Assembly: GCA_963748095.1 (NCBI GenBank)
Contig: CAVVIO010000026.1
Span: 1 to 64,000 of the forward strand
Direction of reading: 5' to 3'
DNA length: 64,000 nucleotides
DNA from: CAVVIO01 sp963748095
GTDB lineage: Bacteria > Bacteroidota > Bacteroidia > Bacteroidales > UBA10428
Shown here piece by piece: positions 37,783-47,846 of the stretch. How positions within the stretch are numbered: position 1 is the first letter of the stretch; each line of letters begins with the position of its first letter. The position numbers and the translations under genes were made by a program. The notes beneath the pieces were generated by a model, which was given only the letters and a program-made list of their open reading frames with translations, made no database searches and had not been told where the DNA came from.

Positions 37783-39818
37783 ATGATTTTGTCTTGTGTG
37801 ATTGCGATTGCATTTTTATTAATTCTTTATAAGTAAGCATCTCATCCCTCAGTCTGGCAGCTTCGCCAAAATTTAAATCTCCCGCTGCCTTTTCCATTGC
37901 TTTTTTAGCCTTTTCCATTGCTTTCTCCAGCGCTTCCCTGCTCATATATTTCACAACAGGATCAGCTGCAAAATCAATTTTTTCGGGTTCGGTATAAGCC
38001 TGTGGTTCACCTGTTTTCATGCGGATGTCTTTCATGATAGACGAAGCAGCCTTAATAATTTGCTGTGGAGTAATATGATGTTCCTCATTGTAGATCAGTT
38101 GTTTTTCTCTTCTCCTGTTGGTTTCATCAATGGTTTTCTGCATCGAGTTAGTAATTTTGTCCGCATACATAATCACCTTTCCGTTCAGGTTTCTGGCGGC
38201 TCTCCCCGCTGTTTGCGTCAGGGAACGTTCCGAGCGCAAAAATCCTTCCTTATCTGCATCCAGAATCGCCACTAAGGATACTTCCGGTAAATCAAGTCCT
38301 TCCCTTAGCAGGTTTACTCCCACCAGATACGTCGAAAGTTCCGCTGCGAAGGCCTTCCATTATTTCAATACGGTCGAGCGTATCTATATCCGAATGAATA
38401 TACCGGCATTTAATGTTAAATCGTACCAGGTAATTGGTAAGTTCTTCAGCCATTCGTTTGGTAAGAGTGGTTACCAGAACACGTTCCTTCTTTTTTATTC
38501 TTTCCCTGATCTCGCTTATGAGATCATCAATCTGGTTGAGACTTGGTTTTACTTCAATTACAGGATCCAGTAAACCAGTAGGACGAATAAGCTGTTCTAC
38601 AATCACTCCTTCACTTTTTTCGAGTTCGAAATCAGTGGGAGTGGCACTCACAAAGATGGTTTGTGTTATAATCTGTTCAAATTCCTCGAACTTCAGGGGA
38701 CGATTATCAATAGCGGCCGGTAAGCGGAATCCGTTTTCCACAAGCGTAATTTTCCGCGAATGATCACCACCATACATGGCTCTTACCTGCGGTATAGTTA
38801 CATGGCTTTCGTCTATTATTGTAATAAAATCAGGTGGAAAATAATCCAACAGGCAGAAGGGTCGTTTACCTGCCTTCCTGCCGTCAAAATACCGGGAGTA
38901 GTTTTCAATGCCTGAACAATACCCCAGTTCTTTTATCATTTCCACATCATAAGTAACCCGGTCTTCCAGCCTTTTTGCTTCAATATTTTTACCGATACTT
39001 TTATAGTATTTCACCTGATCGGCAAGATCAAATTGTATATTATCGATGGCCTGCTGTAAACGGTTTTTGCCAGTGACAAATATATTTGCAGGAAATATAG
39101 TTGCTGTATCATGCGCTTCAATAATATGGCCATTCAACGGATCTACCGATTCAATTCCTTCAATTTCATCGCCCCAGAAAGTAATACGGTAGGCATAATC
39201 ATTATAAGCCAGGAAAATATCTACCGTATCTCCTCTTACCCTGAAATTTCCCCGGTGAAATGTAGTTTCGTTTCGTGAATACATGCTATCTACTAATTTT
39301 CTTAAAAATGCATTCCTGGAAACTACCTGTCCCTTTTTGATAGATATGGTGTTTTCGTGAAAATCATCCGGATTTCCAATTCCATAAATGCAGGATACTG
39401 ATGAAACCACTATGACATCTTTTCTTCCCGATAGCAAGGAAGAAGTGGTACTTAATCGTAATTTTTCAATTTCTTCATTGATGGAAAGGTCCTTTTCTAT
39501 ATAGGTATCGGTAACTGGAAGATATGCTTCCGGTTGGTAATAATCATAATACGAAACGAAATATTCCACGGCATTCTCCGGAAAAAATTGCTTGAATTCA
39601 CCAAATAACTGGGCCGCAAGGGTTTTATTATGACTTAATACCAGTGCAGGCCGCTGAATTTTATCTATTACATTAGCTATAGTGAATGTTTTTCCCGATC
39701 CGGTTACACCTAACAAAGTCTGAAAAGGAACATTGCTGTTGATTCCTTCCACCAGTTGTCGTATTGCATCGGGCTGATCCCCTGTTGGTTTATAATCACT
39801 TGTAATTTTAAATTTCAT
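37781..39818 (-). CDS. uvrB: Excinuclease ABC subunit B, interrupted by a single-base (+1) frameshift
   Basis: Damage-verifying helicase-like subunit of nucleotide excision repair. The N-terminal segment (39818 down to 38292) has Walker A (LLGVTGSGKTFTIANVI), the beta-hairpin (YFVSYYDYYQPEAYLP), DESH (TIIDESHVTIP) and ends FDVSGGSKPAKGRT. The C-terminal segment (about 38326 down to 37781) has GVNLLREGLDLPEVSLVAIL, QTAGRAARN and the UVR motif LNFGEAARLRDEML. On the coding strand GAC GTA TCT GGT GGG AGT becomes GAC GTA CTG GTG GGA GTA (DVLVGVNLLREGLD) if one base near 38326-38328 is removed, giving 678 residues, normal for UvrB. It follows the EEP gene by 19 bp, so they are probably co-transcribed. 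Confidence 0.94.
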
Positions 39819-39837
39819 AAAATAGGAATAGCAATTT

Positions 39838-40888
39838 TCAGGGTCTGTTTCTTTTAAATGTTACAAAAACAGGTAAATGGTCACTGATCCCTCCGTAATA
39901 GTTTTTACCGCCATAAGTACGGTTTGGTACATCTACATTGGTTTTCTTATCGTGAAAAAGCATCCAGTCCCGTTTAAATATTCGTCCGCCATTGTACCCG
40001 GTGCTAAATCCTTTTTCCTGGTTTAACAGTGAATAGGAAACAATGAGATTGTCAAGCATATTCCAGTTGCCTTTGTAATAATAAGTTCCCTCATTGCCGA
40101 TATTATGCATGTCGTACATGAGGTTAAACAGGTCATCATTGTAAATGTTTTTTCGTTTATCCGAAGCAATCAATACCCTGTTTATGCTTTTATTTGTAGG
40201 TTCATCATTAAAATCACCCATGATGATTATATTGGCAGTTGGTGAAATGTTTCGGATGGAATCTACAGCATGCCGGAGAATAACAGCCGATAGCAGTCGT
40301 TTGGGTTCTGTTTTTGCATCTCCCCCTATTCTCGAACTCCAGTGATTTACAAAAATATTCAGGGTGTCGGTAGATTCTGCAATTCCTTTCACGTAAAGAA
40401 TGTCCCTTGTTTTGAACTTTTTATCGGAACTATCAAGTACCGGAAATGTCTTATGTGATATTTCTCTGAAAGCTTTTCTCCTGTAAAGCAATGCAACATC
40501 AATCCCCCGTGATATCGGGACTTTCCTCATGAACGACTGAATATTTTCCTTTTTTCAGCCCCTTCGTGGAGATCAGGTCCTGCAATACAGCGTCATTCTC
40601 GATTTCCGCCAGGCCGACAATTTCCGGAAGTTCAACGGAATCTACAGCAGCGATAACTTTCGACAAATCGTCGATTTTCTTATTGTATCTTTCAGAATTC
40701 CATTTTTTGGAACCGTTTGGTGTAAATTCATCATCCAGTTTATGAGGATCGTTTATCGTATCAAAGAGATTTTCCACATTGTAAAACATAATGGTAAACC
40801 GATCCTTTTTTTGACTGTTTTGTGATAAGCCCTTCAAATTATTTGATAAAAGTAAGGCTGCAAGAAGTAGATAACTCGCTGAATTCAT
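39838..40888 (-). CDS. Secreted endonuclease/exonuclease/phosphatase-family protein, +1 frameshifted
   Basis: EEP-superfamily hydrolase (DNase I-like or phosphodiesterase fold). The start is ATG 40888 with a signal peptide (SYLLLAALLLSNNLKGLSQ); the longer ORF to 41017 overlaps the divergent cyclase gene and is not needed. Segment 1 has RFTIMFYNVENLFDTIND and EIVGLAEIENDAVLQDLI (catalytic Glu). Segment 2 has NIFVNHWSSRIGGDAKTEPK, IIIMGDFNDEPTNKS and GGISDHLPVFVTF (catalytic Asp, Asn, His). Coding-strand GAT ATC ACG GGG GAT TGA becomes SPDIRGIDVALLYRR if one base (40509-40514) is dropped. The joined frame is 349 residues. The substrate is unknown. Confidence 0.85.
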
Positions 40889-40953
40889 AACTATGTTTTG
40901 GAATAAGCGTATAAAATTAGTACTTTTTAATCGCAAATACCCATTCGGAATTA

Positions 40954-42360
40954 ATGGAAAAAAAGAAAACAAGCTTTTTAAAGCATTTAGCTGATCTGAT
41001 TGGTCAGAATAAATCACTGATAGAGGAAAACGAAAAACTACATGAACAGATAGAACACCTATCGAACGAAGTTGGTAAATTTGAAAAATTATTAGTACAA
41101 AGCAAAAATTCGAATAAGGATATACAAGCTTCGCATACTAAAATCACAAAAAACATAAAATACAAGACTTCTACTGTTTTATTTGCCGAAACTCAGGGAT
41201 TTAATAAAATATCTTCTGATATGGACAGCAAGATGCTGGTAGATAATCTGGATGAAATCTTTATTTTATTACAATCGATCATTGAAAAACATGAAATAAA
41301 GAATGCACGTTCCATAGGTGATTCTTTCATGTGTGTAGGTGGTATTCCCCAGAAAAATATTACCAACCCGATAAAAGTGATACTAGCTGCTATCGAGATG
41401 CAGTTTTACATACGGGATTTACAACGCGTATATTATGATAAAAAGATATGGGAACTCAAGATCGGCATACATACAGGCCCGATTGTAGCTTCTATTAACG
41501 GAGGACGAAAACAGAACAGTTATGATATCAAAGGAGATACCGTAAATATGGCTACCCGTATCCGGTCGTATTGCAAGGGAGGAGAGATTTTAATCTCCGA
41601 GACTACCTATGAGTTGGTAAAGGATTTGATTAATTGTGAATATTACGGGAAAATGCCGGTTAAGTACAAAGGCGATCTTTTGATGTATACGGTAAAAGGA
41701 ATCAAATCCAATTTTTCCCTGCAGGGGAAAGGACTTATTCCCAATAAAAAATTCAGTATACGTTTCAGTTTAATTCAGTTTACCGATTTACAGGAGTTGA
41801 TTTTGGATAAACTTGAAAAGGAATTACCCAGAAATCTGTATTATCATAATGTTAAACATACTGTTGATGTTGTTACGCAGGTTGAATTGATTGGAATAGG
41901 GGAAGGAGTGACCGACGAAGAATTGGTATTGCTAAAAACTGCTGCCTTGTTTCACGATAGCGGACATATCGTTGATTATAATAATCACGAGTACTTCAGT
42001 ATAAAAATTGCGAAGGAGATGCTGCCAGACTATTATTATACCCAAAGCCAGATAGCAATAATTTCTGATCTTATATTGGCGACGAAAATGCCTCCGGAAC
42101 CAAGAAATAAACTGGAAGAGATAATGTGTGATGCTGATCTGGATTACCTGGGCAGGAGCGATATGATTCCTATTTCCAGTTCACTGTACAATGAATTGAA
42201 AGAACGGGGAAATATTGAATCGCTTACTGAATGGAATAAATTGCAGATCCGCTTTATTTCCAGTCATCAGTATTTTACCAATACGGCACGAAGCCTGCGT
42301 GAAGTGAATAAACAAAAACAGATAGATCGTATCATGACCCTGGTAACAGCCGATGTCTGA
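40954..42360 (+). CDS. Class III nucleotidyl cyclase fused to an HD phosphohydrolase domain
   Basis: A 468-residue cytoplasmic signalling protein. An N-terminal coiled coil spans about 18-62. A class III cyclase homology domain (about 70-255) follows, with metal Asp123 (SIGDSF), transition-state Asn198 and Arg202 (GDTVNMATR) and substrate-specifying Asp191 (YDIKGD). The first metal position, normally Asp in FADxxGF, is Glu79 (FAETQGF), and the adenine-selecting Lys is replaced by Arg119. The C-terminal half (about 275-460) is an HD domain: YYHNVKHTVDVV, ALFHDSGHIVDYNNHE, CDADLDYLGR. It could make and degrade, or sense, a cyclic nucleotide. The start is 65 bp from the divergent EEP gene. Confidence 0.85.
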   Translation: MEKKKTSFLKHLADLIGQNKSLIEENEKLHEQIEHLSNEVGKFEKLLVQSKNSNKDIQASHTKITKNIKYKTSTVLFAETQGFNKISSDMDSKMLVDNLDEIFILLQSIIEKHEIKNARSIGDSFMCVGGIPQKNITNPIKVILAAIEMQFYIRDLQRVYYDKKIWELKIGIHTGPIVASINGGRKQNSYDIKGDTVNMATRIRSYCKGGEILISETTYELVKDLINCEYYGKMPVKYKGDLLMYTVKGIKSNFSLQGKGLIPNKKFSIRFSLIQFTDLQELILDKLEKELPRNLYYHNVKHTVDVVTQVELIGIGEGVTDEELVLLKTAALFHDSGHIVDYNNHEYFSIKIAKEMLPDYYYTQSQIAIISDLILATKMPPEPRNKLEEIMCDADLDYLGRSDMIPISSSLYNELKERGNIESLTEWNKLQIRFISSHQYFTNTARSLREVNKQKQIDRIMTLVTADV

Positions 42361-42528
42361 AAAGGAAAATTTCTTCTAGTGTAAAATCATCTCTCCATTT
42401 CCTGCTATTTGTTAAATAATCATCTAAAATAAAAGAGACCATCTTTCGTTCGAGTAGCATAATATTGATTCTATTTGGAAGGAAGATCAATTATATTCTT
42501 AATTTTGATATGTTTTTTAAACTGATAT

Positions 42529-44994
42529 ATGTTTTTAAGAGACCATAATAAGGTGGCAATAATTGCCGGAGGGATAGAGATCACCTACAAAGAACTACTG
42601 GAAAGGATCACATTTTTTGCCAGCCTTTTAAAAGTCAGGAAAGGCAGCCATGTAGTTATTTTTTCAGAAAACCGACTGGAGTGGATCTATGCCTTTTATG
42701 CTATCTGGAAGAATAATGCAGTTCCTGTACCGGTAGACTTTATGTCGGGAACAGAAGATCTTGCCTATATATTACAGGATTGTAAACCGGAAATAGTTTG
42801 TTGTTCGAAAGAGCGTTTACCCGCACTGAATAAAGCCCTGGAGGGTATAAGTCATAAACCGGATGTTATTGTACTGGATGAAATAGTTATGCAACAAAAG
42901 GCATTAGCTACAGCTTTTCTTTTTGAGCCGGACATGCAGAATACAGCCGTAATAATATATACTTCGGGTACTACAGGGAGTCCAAAAGGGGTAATGCTTA
43001 CATATGAAAACCTGCTTTCCAACATCCATTCGGTATCCAGAGACGTTCGTATATTCACCTCTGATGACCGGGTTATGGTCATGCTCCCAATGCATCATAT
43101 TTTTCCGCTACAGGGAACTTTAGTTATCCCGCTTTTCATGGGATCGGCCATAGTTATTTGCCCTTCACTCAATTCGGAAGATGTACGCAATACGCTGCAA
43201 AACAATAAAGTTACAATAGTAATTGGTGTTCCCAAGTTTTATAAAGTATTGAAACGGGGGATAAAGGAAAAAATAGATGCCAGCAAAATTGCAGGATTTT
43301 TATTCAGGATAGCAGAACTTACACATTCACTTAAGTTCTCCAGGGTTATCTTTAAAAAGATACATAATGCTTTTGGCGGCAGTATAAAATATCTTGTTTG
43401 CGGTGGAGCAGCACTTGATGCTGAGATTTCAACCTTTTTTATGGCATTGGGTTTTGAAATTCTGGAAGGATATGGTATGACAGAGGCGGCGCCTATGATT
43501 ACTTTTACCCGGCCGGGAGACTTTAAAAAAGGTTCTGCGGGACAACCGATACCCAGTGAGGAAGTTGAAATACGTGATGGGGAAATTGTAGCCCGCGGAT
43601 TGAATATTATGAAAGGTTATCTCAACCGCCCTGAAGAGACAGGAGATATACTGAAAAACGGATGGTTGCACACTGGTGACCTGGGTTACCTGGATGAACA
43701 GGGACATATATTTATTACCGGCAGGAAAAAAGAGATCATTGTTCTTTCCAACGGTAAAAATATTAACCCGGTGGAGGCTGAGAACAAGCTGGAAGCTGTT
43801 TCCAATTATGTTAAAGAAGCGGGAGTTTTTGTAAAAAATGACATACTTCAGGTATTAATCTTTCCTGATACAGCAAAGATGAAATACGACGGAATTGATA
43901 ATTTGGAGGAATATATCCGCTGGAACATCATTGACAAATACAACCAGGAAGTGTCGCCCTATAAAAAAATTATGAAATTTGTTTTGGTAGATGAAGAGTT
44001 GCCGAAGACACGCCTTGAAAAGTTACAGCGATATAAATTCGCGGAAATAGCCGAAAAGGGTAAAAGGGAAAAACAAATTGAACTTAAACAACCCGAGTTT
44101 CAAGAATACCTGACCATAAAGGATTTTCTGGAGAATGAAACAGAAACGGCCGTTTACCCGGGAGATCACCTTGAAATGGACATTGCCCTCGATTCGCTGG
44201 GTAAAATAGCATTTCTGGTTTTTATTGAAAACACATTCGGAGTTAAGCTACCTGAAGAAAGATTAGCCGGATTTAAGTCTGTACTGGAATTGAGTGAGTA
44301 TATCCGTGAGAATAAGACACGAATTAATCCGGAAACAATTAACTGGGCTGAAATTCTGAAAGAAAAAGTACATATTACTTTACCGCAGACCTGGTTTACA
44401 CATAATTTATTTAACCAGTTATCCAAAGCCTTTCTGAAATTGTATTTTCGCGTGAAAGGGGAGGGGCAGACAAATATTCCCGATGGACCATGTATTATTG
44501 CACCCAATCATCAGAGTTTTTTCGACGGCTTTTTTGTTGCTTCCTTTTTAAAACGCAAACTGATGCGCAAGACTTATTTTTATGCTAAGGAGAAACACTG
44601 GAGAAAACGCTGGCTGCAATTCCTGGCTAATCGTAACAACATTATCATCATGGACATTAATAAGGACCTGAAGTTATCGATCCAGAAAATGGCGGCTTTG
44701 CTGGAGAAGGGCAAAAATGTGATCATCTTTCCCGAAGGTACCAGAACAAATGACGGATCGCTGGGGAGGTTTAAGAAAACTTTTGCCATTCTGAGTCATG
44801 AGCTGAATGTTCCCGTGATACCAGTGGTAATTAATGGCGCTTTTGAAGCACTTCCAAAAGGGGCTCGATTTCCCCGTCCTTTCAGAAAAATATCAGTAAA
44901 ATTCCTGCAACCCGTATACCCGGTTAACCATACCTATGAATCACTGAAAGAGCATGTTTATAACTTAGTAGCCGGGCAGATGGTTAAGGTTTGA
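42529..44994 (+). CDS. Acyl-activating enzyme - acyl carrier protein - PlsC acyltransferase fusion
   Basis: An 821-residue three-domain lipid enzyme. Domain 1 (1 to about 520) is an AMP-forming acyl-CoA/acyl-ACP synthetase with the P-loop TSGTTGSPKGVMLTYEN at about 145, GYGMTEAAP, and HTGDLGYLDE then ITGRKKEIIVLSNGKN. Domain 2 (about 535-615) is an acyl carrier domain with the phosphopantetheine-site Ser in DSLGK (about 554). Domain 3 (about 640-815) is a 1-acylglycerol-3-phosphate acyltransferase with NHQSFFDG (HX4D) at about 657 and FPEGTRTNDG at about 733. It could activate free fatty acids onto its own carrier and transfer them to lysophospholipid, like E. coli Aas but with a carrier domain built in. 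No transmembrane transporter part is seen. Confidence 0.9.
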   Translation: MFLRDHNKVAIIAGGIEITYKELLERITFFASLLKVRKGSHVVIFSENRLEWIYAFYAIWKNNAVPVPVDFMSGTEDLAYILQDCKPEIVCCSKERLPALNKALEGISHKPDVIVLDEIVMQQKALATAFLFEPDMQNTAVIIYTSGTTGSPKGVMLTYENLLSNIHSVSRDVRIFTSDDRVMVMLPMHHIFPLQGTLVIPLFMGSAIVICPSLNSEDVRNTLQNNKVTIVIGVPKFYKVLKRGIKEKIDASKIAGFLFRIAELTHSLKFSRVIFKKIHNAFGGSIKYLVCGGAALDAEISTFFMALGFEILEGYGMTEAAPMITFTRPGDFKKGSAGQPIPSEEVEIRDGEIVARGLNIMKGYLNRPEETGDILKNGWLHTGDLGYLDEQGHIFITGRKKEIIVLSNGKNINPVEAENKLEAVSNYVKEAGVFVKNDILQVLIFPDTAKMKYDGIDNLEEYIRWNIIDKYNQEVSPYKKIMKFVLVDEELPKTRLEKLQRYKFAEIAEKGKREKQIELKQPEFQEYLTIKDFLENETETAVYPGDHLEMDIALDSLGKIAFLVFIENTFGVKLPEERLAGFKSVLELSEYIRENKTRINPETINWAEILKEKVHITLPQTWFTHNLFNQLSKAFLKLYFRVKGEGQTNIPDGPCIIAPNHQSFFDGFFVASFLKRKLMRKTYFYAKEKHWRKRWLQFLANRNNIIIMDINKDLKLSIQKMAALLEKGKNVIIFPEGTRTNDGSLGRFKKTFAILSHELNVPVIPVVINGAFEALPKGARFPRPFRKISVKFLQPVYPVNHTYESLKEHVYNLVAGQMVKV

Positions 44995-45036
44995 TATTAA
45001 TTAATTATTATAAAAGGATACGAAGTATTCCAAAAG

Positions 45037-45156
45037 CCTTTGCGATCCTTTGTGTTTGATTTCTTCGTGAAACTCTGCATAACAGCTACTTATAATTATT
45101 ACGCAAAGTTCCGACAAAATGTCAGAACGCAGAGAAACCGCAAAGGTTCGCAAAGG
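45037..45156. repeat. Imperfect inverted repeat in the 45.0-45.2 kb gap
   Basis: CCTTTGCGATCCTTTGTGT (45037-45055) is, with two mismatches, the reverse complement of CCGCAAAGGTTCGCAAAGG (45138-45156). Inside are GAAACTCTGCAT and CGCAGAGAAAC, also roughly complementary. It lies between two convergent genes and may act as a terminator or REP-type element. Confidence 0.7.
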
Positions 45157-45242
45157 AAATAATTGCATATTTTTTGTCGACTTTTTTTTGGACAGTTTCG
45201 TGTAAATAACTATAATGGAGCAAGTCTTGCGCCATAGTAAGT

Positions 45243-47840
45243 TTAAAAGAAAGGCTCCTTAAGCTGCGAAACTTTCGAAAGTACGATCGGAAATTGGATC
45301 AGGTCGAACGGATCGTCATACACCAGGAATTTATCTACCCACAAAGGTTCAAACTTATCTTTATAATGATACAATCCTTTGAACCGTGACATTTGTTTCA
45401 GCCGGTCGCGTACAAATGTGATCGTTTGTTCCGTCAGGTTTTTCGGTTTTGTTATTCCGGCCAATGGTGCCAGTCCCAGGTTAACAGTTCTGTACCCCTC
45501 GCTTTTAAGATACTCGAACATTTTTATCATCAGGTAATCCAGTGCCCCATTCGGTCCTTTTGTCGATTTCCTGATCAGGTCGTAAGTGGCTTCTCCGGGA
45601 ACATAATCCTTGACAAGGTTTGCAAAGGCCACTACCTTTTCTTCTTCATTTTCCACTGTTAGCAGGGTGCAATTTTTGAGTATCTCGGGCTCGAAATATC
45701 CCTGTGTAAATACAACTTCTTCTTTTATGTTATCCTCCAGCCATTCATCCGAAACCTGTCTCAGTTTTTGAAGCAGTCCTTCTTTTACCGGCTGTTTATA
45801 TATTTTAAGGGTGTATCCGGCTTTTTCCACTTTGTTCATCGCGTTACGCAGCGACTGTTTGCTGGTGCCCGATGTAGTAAAAGTTGAGAGATCAACTACC
45901 GCTTCCTGTCCGATTTTCAACGATTTCTTGTTCAGTTTCTCAAACAGGGGAAGGGATTCTTCACCCACTCTGTAATAAAAACTTTTAAGTCCATTGTCCT
46001 GGCAGAAGTCATCAAATTCACGTATGATGTTTTCGATTTCATCGGGAGACCCTACGGGTGATTCCAATACCACGGCGTATTTGGAAGCGGTGCGGTAAGC
46101 CAGGAAACAGTTTCCGGATTCGCTGAAAAACAATAATTTATCAGAATACGTTTTGAAATAATCCAGCGGTGATTTTCCATATTTGTCAAGTATATCGAGT
46201 GCCTTTTGTTTTTCTACTTTCAGTTCTTCTGTTTTATTTTTCAAAGGCCTGAATACAGTGTACAATGCATATAATATTACCAGGGAGCCGGAAAGATAAA
46301 TGGAATTAATGAAACCTTTTGCAAACAGGGTCCTGGGAGTTAATACATTCGGTTCGAAAAGGAAAAAGATCTTCACGAAACTCTCCACCGATTCCTTCAG
46401 GCTGAAATCGATACCAAAATGGCGTTTGTGCAAAAAGTAAAAGCCGATGGTTGAATACACGAAAATACTTATAATCGCTATCAGAATATTGGCAATATTT
46501 TTTCGCTGGTATTGAATATCGTTCCTTACATAATACGATTTTCGTGTTATGATTAGGGAGACAAAAGCTATCAGGGCAAAAGTTGCTTCTTCGTAATCGA
46601 TGGCTTTAATAAGATGGCCTATCAAAGAGCCAAATGTTAGTATAACGGCCAGTTTCCAGGCATTCCGGGTACCAATAAACAGGTATATGGAAAGCCCGAT
46701 GAGGATAACGCCGAAGATCATAACGGCGTAATTGGATATCAGTGCCACATCCTGTGAGACCCAGGTTTCGATAAGCCTTAACCGGGCCGGAATTGCAGGT
46801 GTCATTGCCGATATGACATTTACCAGTCCCAGGAAAAATATAATAATGGCCGGTAAAACCCTCACTACCAATCCCCCTTTTCTTAGCACAAATGCAAATA
46901 TGCCCGCGAATAAGGGTAACCAGAATTCAAAAAACCGGAACAACAGGGTGGTCGATGCTGCTTCTATTGTGGAAAAACCATAACGGGTAAGCATGTAGGT
47001 CATCGAAATTTCAATGGCCCCCAACCCTTTTAATACAGGCGATACGCTTAGCAGCAACACCATAATAACGTATCCCATAAGGGCAGCTGCCCACGATGGT
47101 TCAATTCCCAGCGCAGCCATGGCTATGTAAAGGTGAATAATCCCCGTGACTTCTATCCCAACAGAAACAAGGCTGGCTTTAACAAACCATCCCCGGTTGA
47201 AATGCTGTGCCTGCAACTCTTCCAAAATAACAGTCCAGTCGGGCCGGAACCGGGCGATCATCCGGTACAACAATCCTTTTTTGATCATTGAATTAATGGC
47301 CCAAACCAGTAACAGGATAAAAAACAACAGGGCTGCAAATGCATAAATTTCTACCGACCGGATCCCTTTACTGGCAAAAAGCACAATGAGGGCCGGAACG
47401 GCTACCACTGCAACGGATATTAGTGAACTGACGACAAATAAATAAGATCCGTAGTATCCCTGTGTAGGGCTTATTTTCTGGTTCTCCAATTCTTTATTGA
47501 AAAAGGTAAGCGAGGAAAATGTTCCTGCCGGTAAAAATACACCAATGAAATTGCGTTTCAGAAAAATGAGAATGGCAGAAGATATACTGAGTTGCTGGTT
47601 GATGGCCCTGAAACTGTATACATAAAGAAGCCCCTGCATCCATACATACAGAATTGTTATCAATATACCGGCAATTAAGAGTAAGGGCCTTGCCCGTTCC
47701 AGTTCATCGCGGATGCTGAAGAGTTCTAAGTGTTCGTTTTTTACAAAATAGATCAGGAATGCAATAAATAAGAAGGCCAGTGAAATTCTCCAAAAATATG
47801 GATTGCGGACAAATACGAAAAATCTGAATCGTCTTTTCAT
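45243..47840 (-). CDS. MprF-like bifunctional phosphatidylglycerol aminoacyltransferase/flippase
   Basis: An 865-residue integral membrane protein. The first about 530 residues contain about 14 hydrophobic segments, the UPF0104-type flippase part (LYVWMQGLLYVYSFRAINQQ, RNFIGVFLPAGTFSSLTFFN). The C-terminal cytosolic part (about 545-850, DUF2156) is the double-GNAT aminoacyl-tRNA:phosphatidylglycerol transferase: FFSESGNCFLAYRTASKYAV, RNAMNKVEKAGYTLKIYK, LGLAPLAGI. It would add an amino acid (Lys or Ala) to phosphatidylglycerol and flip it, altering surface charge and resistance to cationic peptides. The amino acid is not predictable here. It follows the DUF1003 gene by 6 bp in one operon. Confidence 0.88.
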   Translation of the reverse strand: MKRRFRFFVFVRNPYFWRISLAFLFIAFLIYFVKNEHLELFSIRDELERARPLLLIAGILITILYVWMQGLLYVYSFRAINQQLSISSAILIFLKRNFIGVFLPAGTFSSLTFFNKELENQKISPTQGYYGSYLFVVSSLISVAVVAVPALIVLFASKGIRSVEIYAFAALLFFILLLVWAINSMIKKGLLYRMIARFRPDWTVILEELQAQHFNRGWFVKASLVSVGIEVTGIIHLYIAMAALGIEPSWAAALMGYVIMVLLLSVSPVLKGLGAIEISMTYMLTRYGFSTIEAASTTLLFRFFEFWLPLFAGIFAFVLRKGGLVVRVLPAIIIFFLGLVNVISAMTPAIPARLRLIETWVSQDVALISNYAVMIFGVILIGLSIYLFIGTRNAWKLAVILTFGSLIGHLIKAIDYEEATFALIAFVSLIITRKSYYVRNDIQYQRKNIANILIAIISIFVYSTIGFYFLHKRHFGIDFSLKESVESFVKIFFLFEPNVLTPRTLFAKGFINSIYLSGSLVILYALYTVFRPLKNKTEELKVEKQKALDILDKYGKSPLDYFKTYSDKLLFFSESGNCFLAYRTASKYAVVLESPVGSPDEIENIIREFDDFCQDNGLKSFYYRVGEESLPLFEKLNKKSLKIGQEAVVDLSTFTTSGTSKQSLRNAMNKVEKAGYTLKIYKQPVKEGLLQKLRQVSDEWLEDNIKEEVVFTQGYFEPEILKNCTLLTVENEEEKVVAFANLVKDYVPGEATYDLIRKSTKGPNGALDYLMIKMFEYLKSEGYRTVNLGLAPLAGITKPKNLTEQTITFVRDRLKQMSRFKGLYHYKDKFEPLWVDKFLVYDDPFDLIQFPIVLSKVSQLKEPFF

Positions 47841-47846
47841 AGATAA

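Noticed and set aside
37781..39818. Two separate uvrB-like genes
   Set aside because: Each half lacks the other's motifs and they join precisely on removal of one base; they are one gene.
40889..41017. N-terminal extension of the EEP-family gene
   Set aside because: Overlaps the divergent cyclase gene; the signal peptide starts at ATG 40888.
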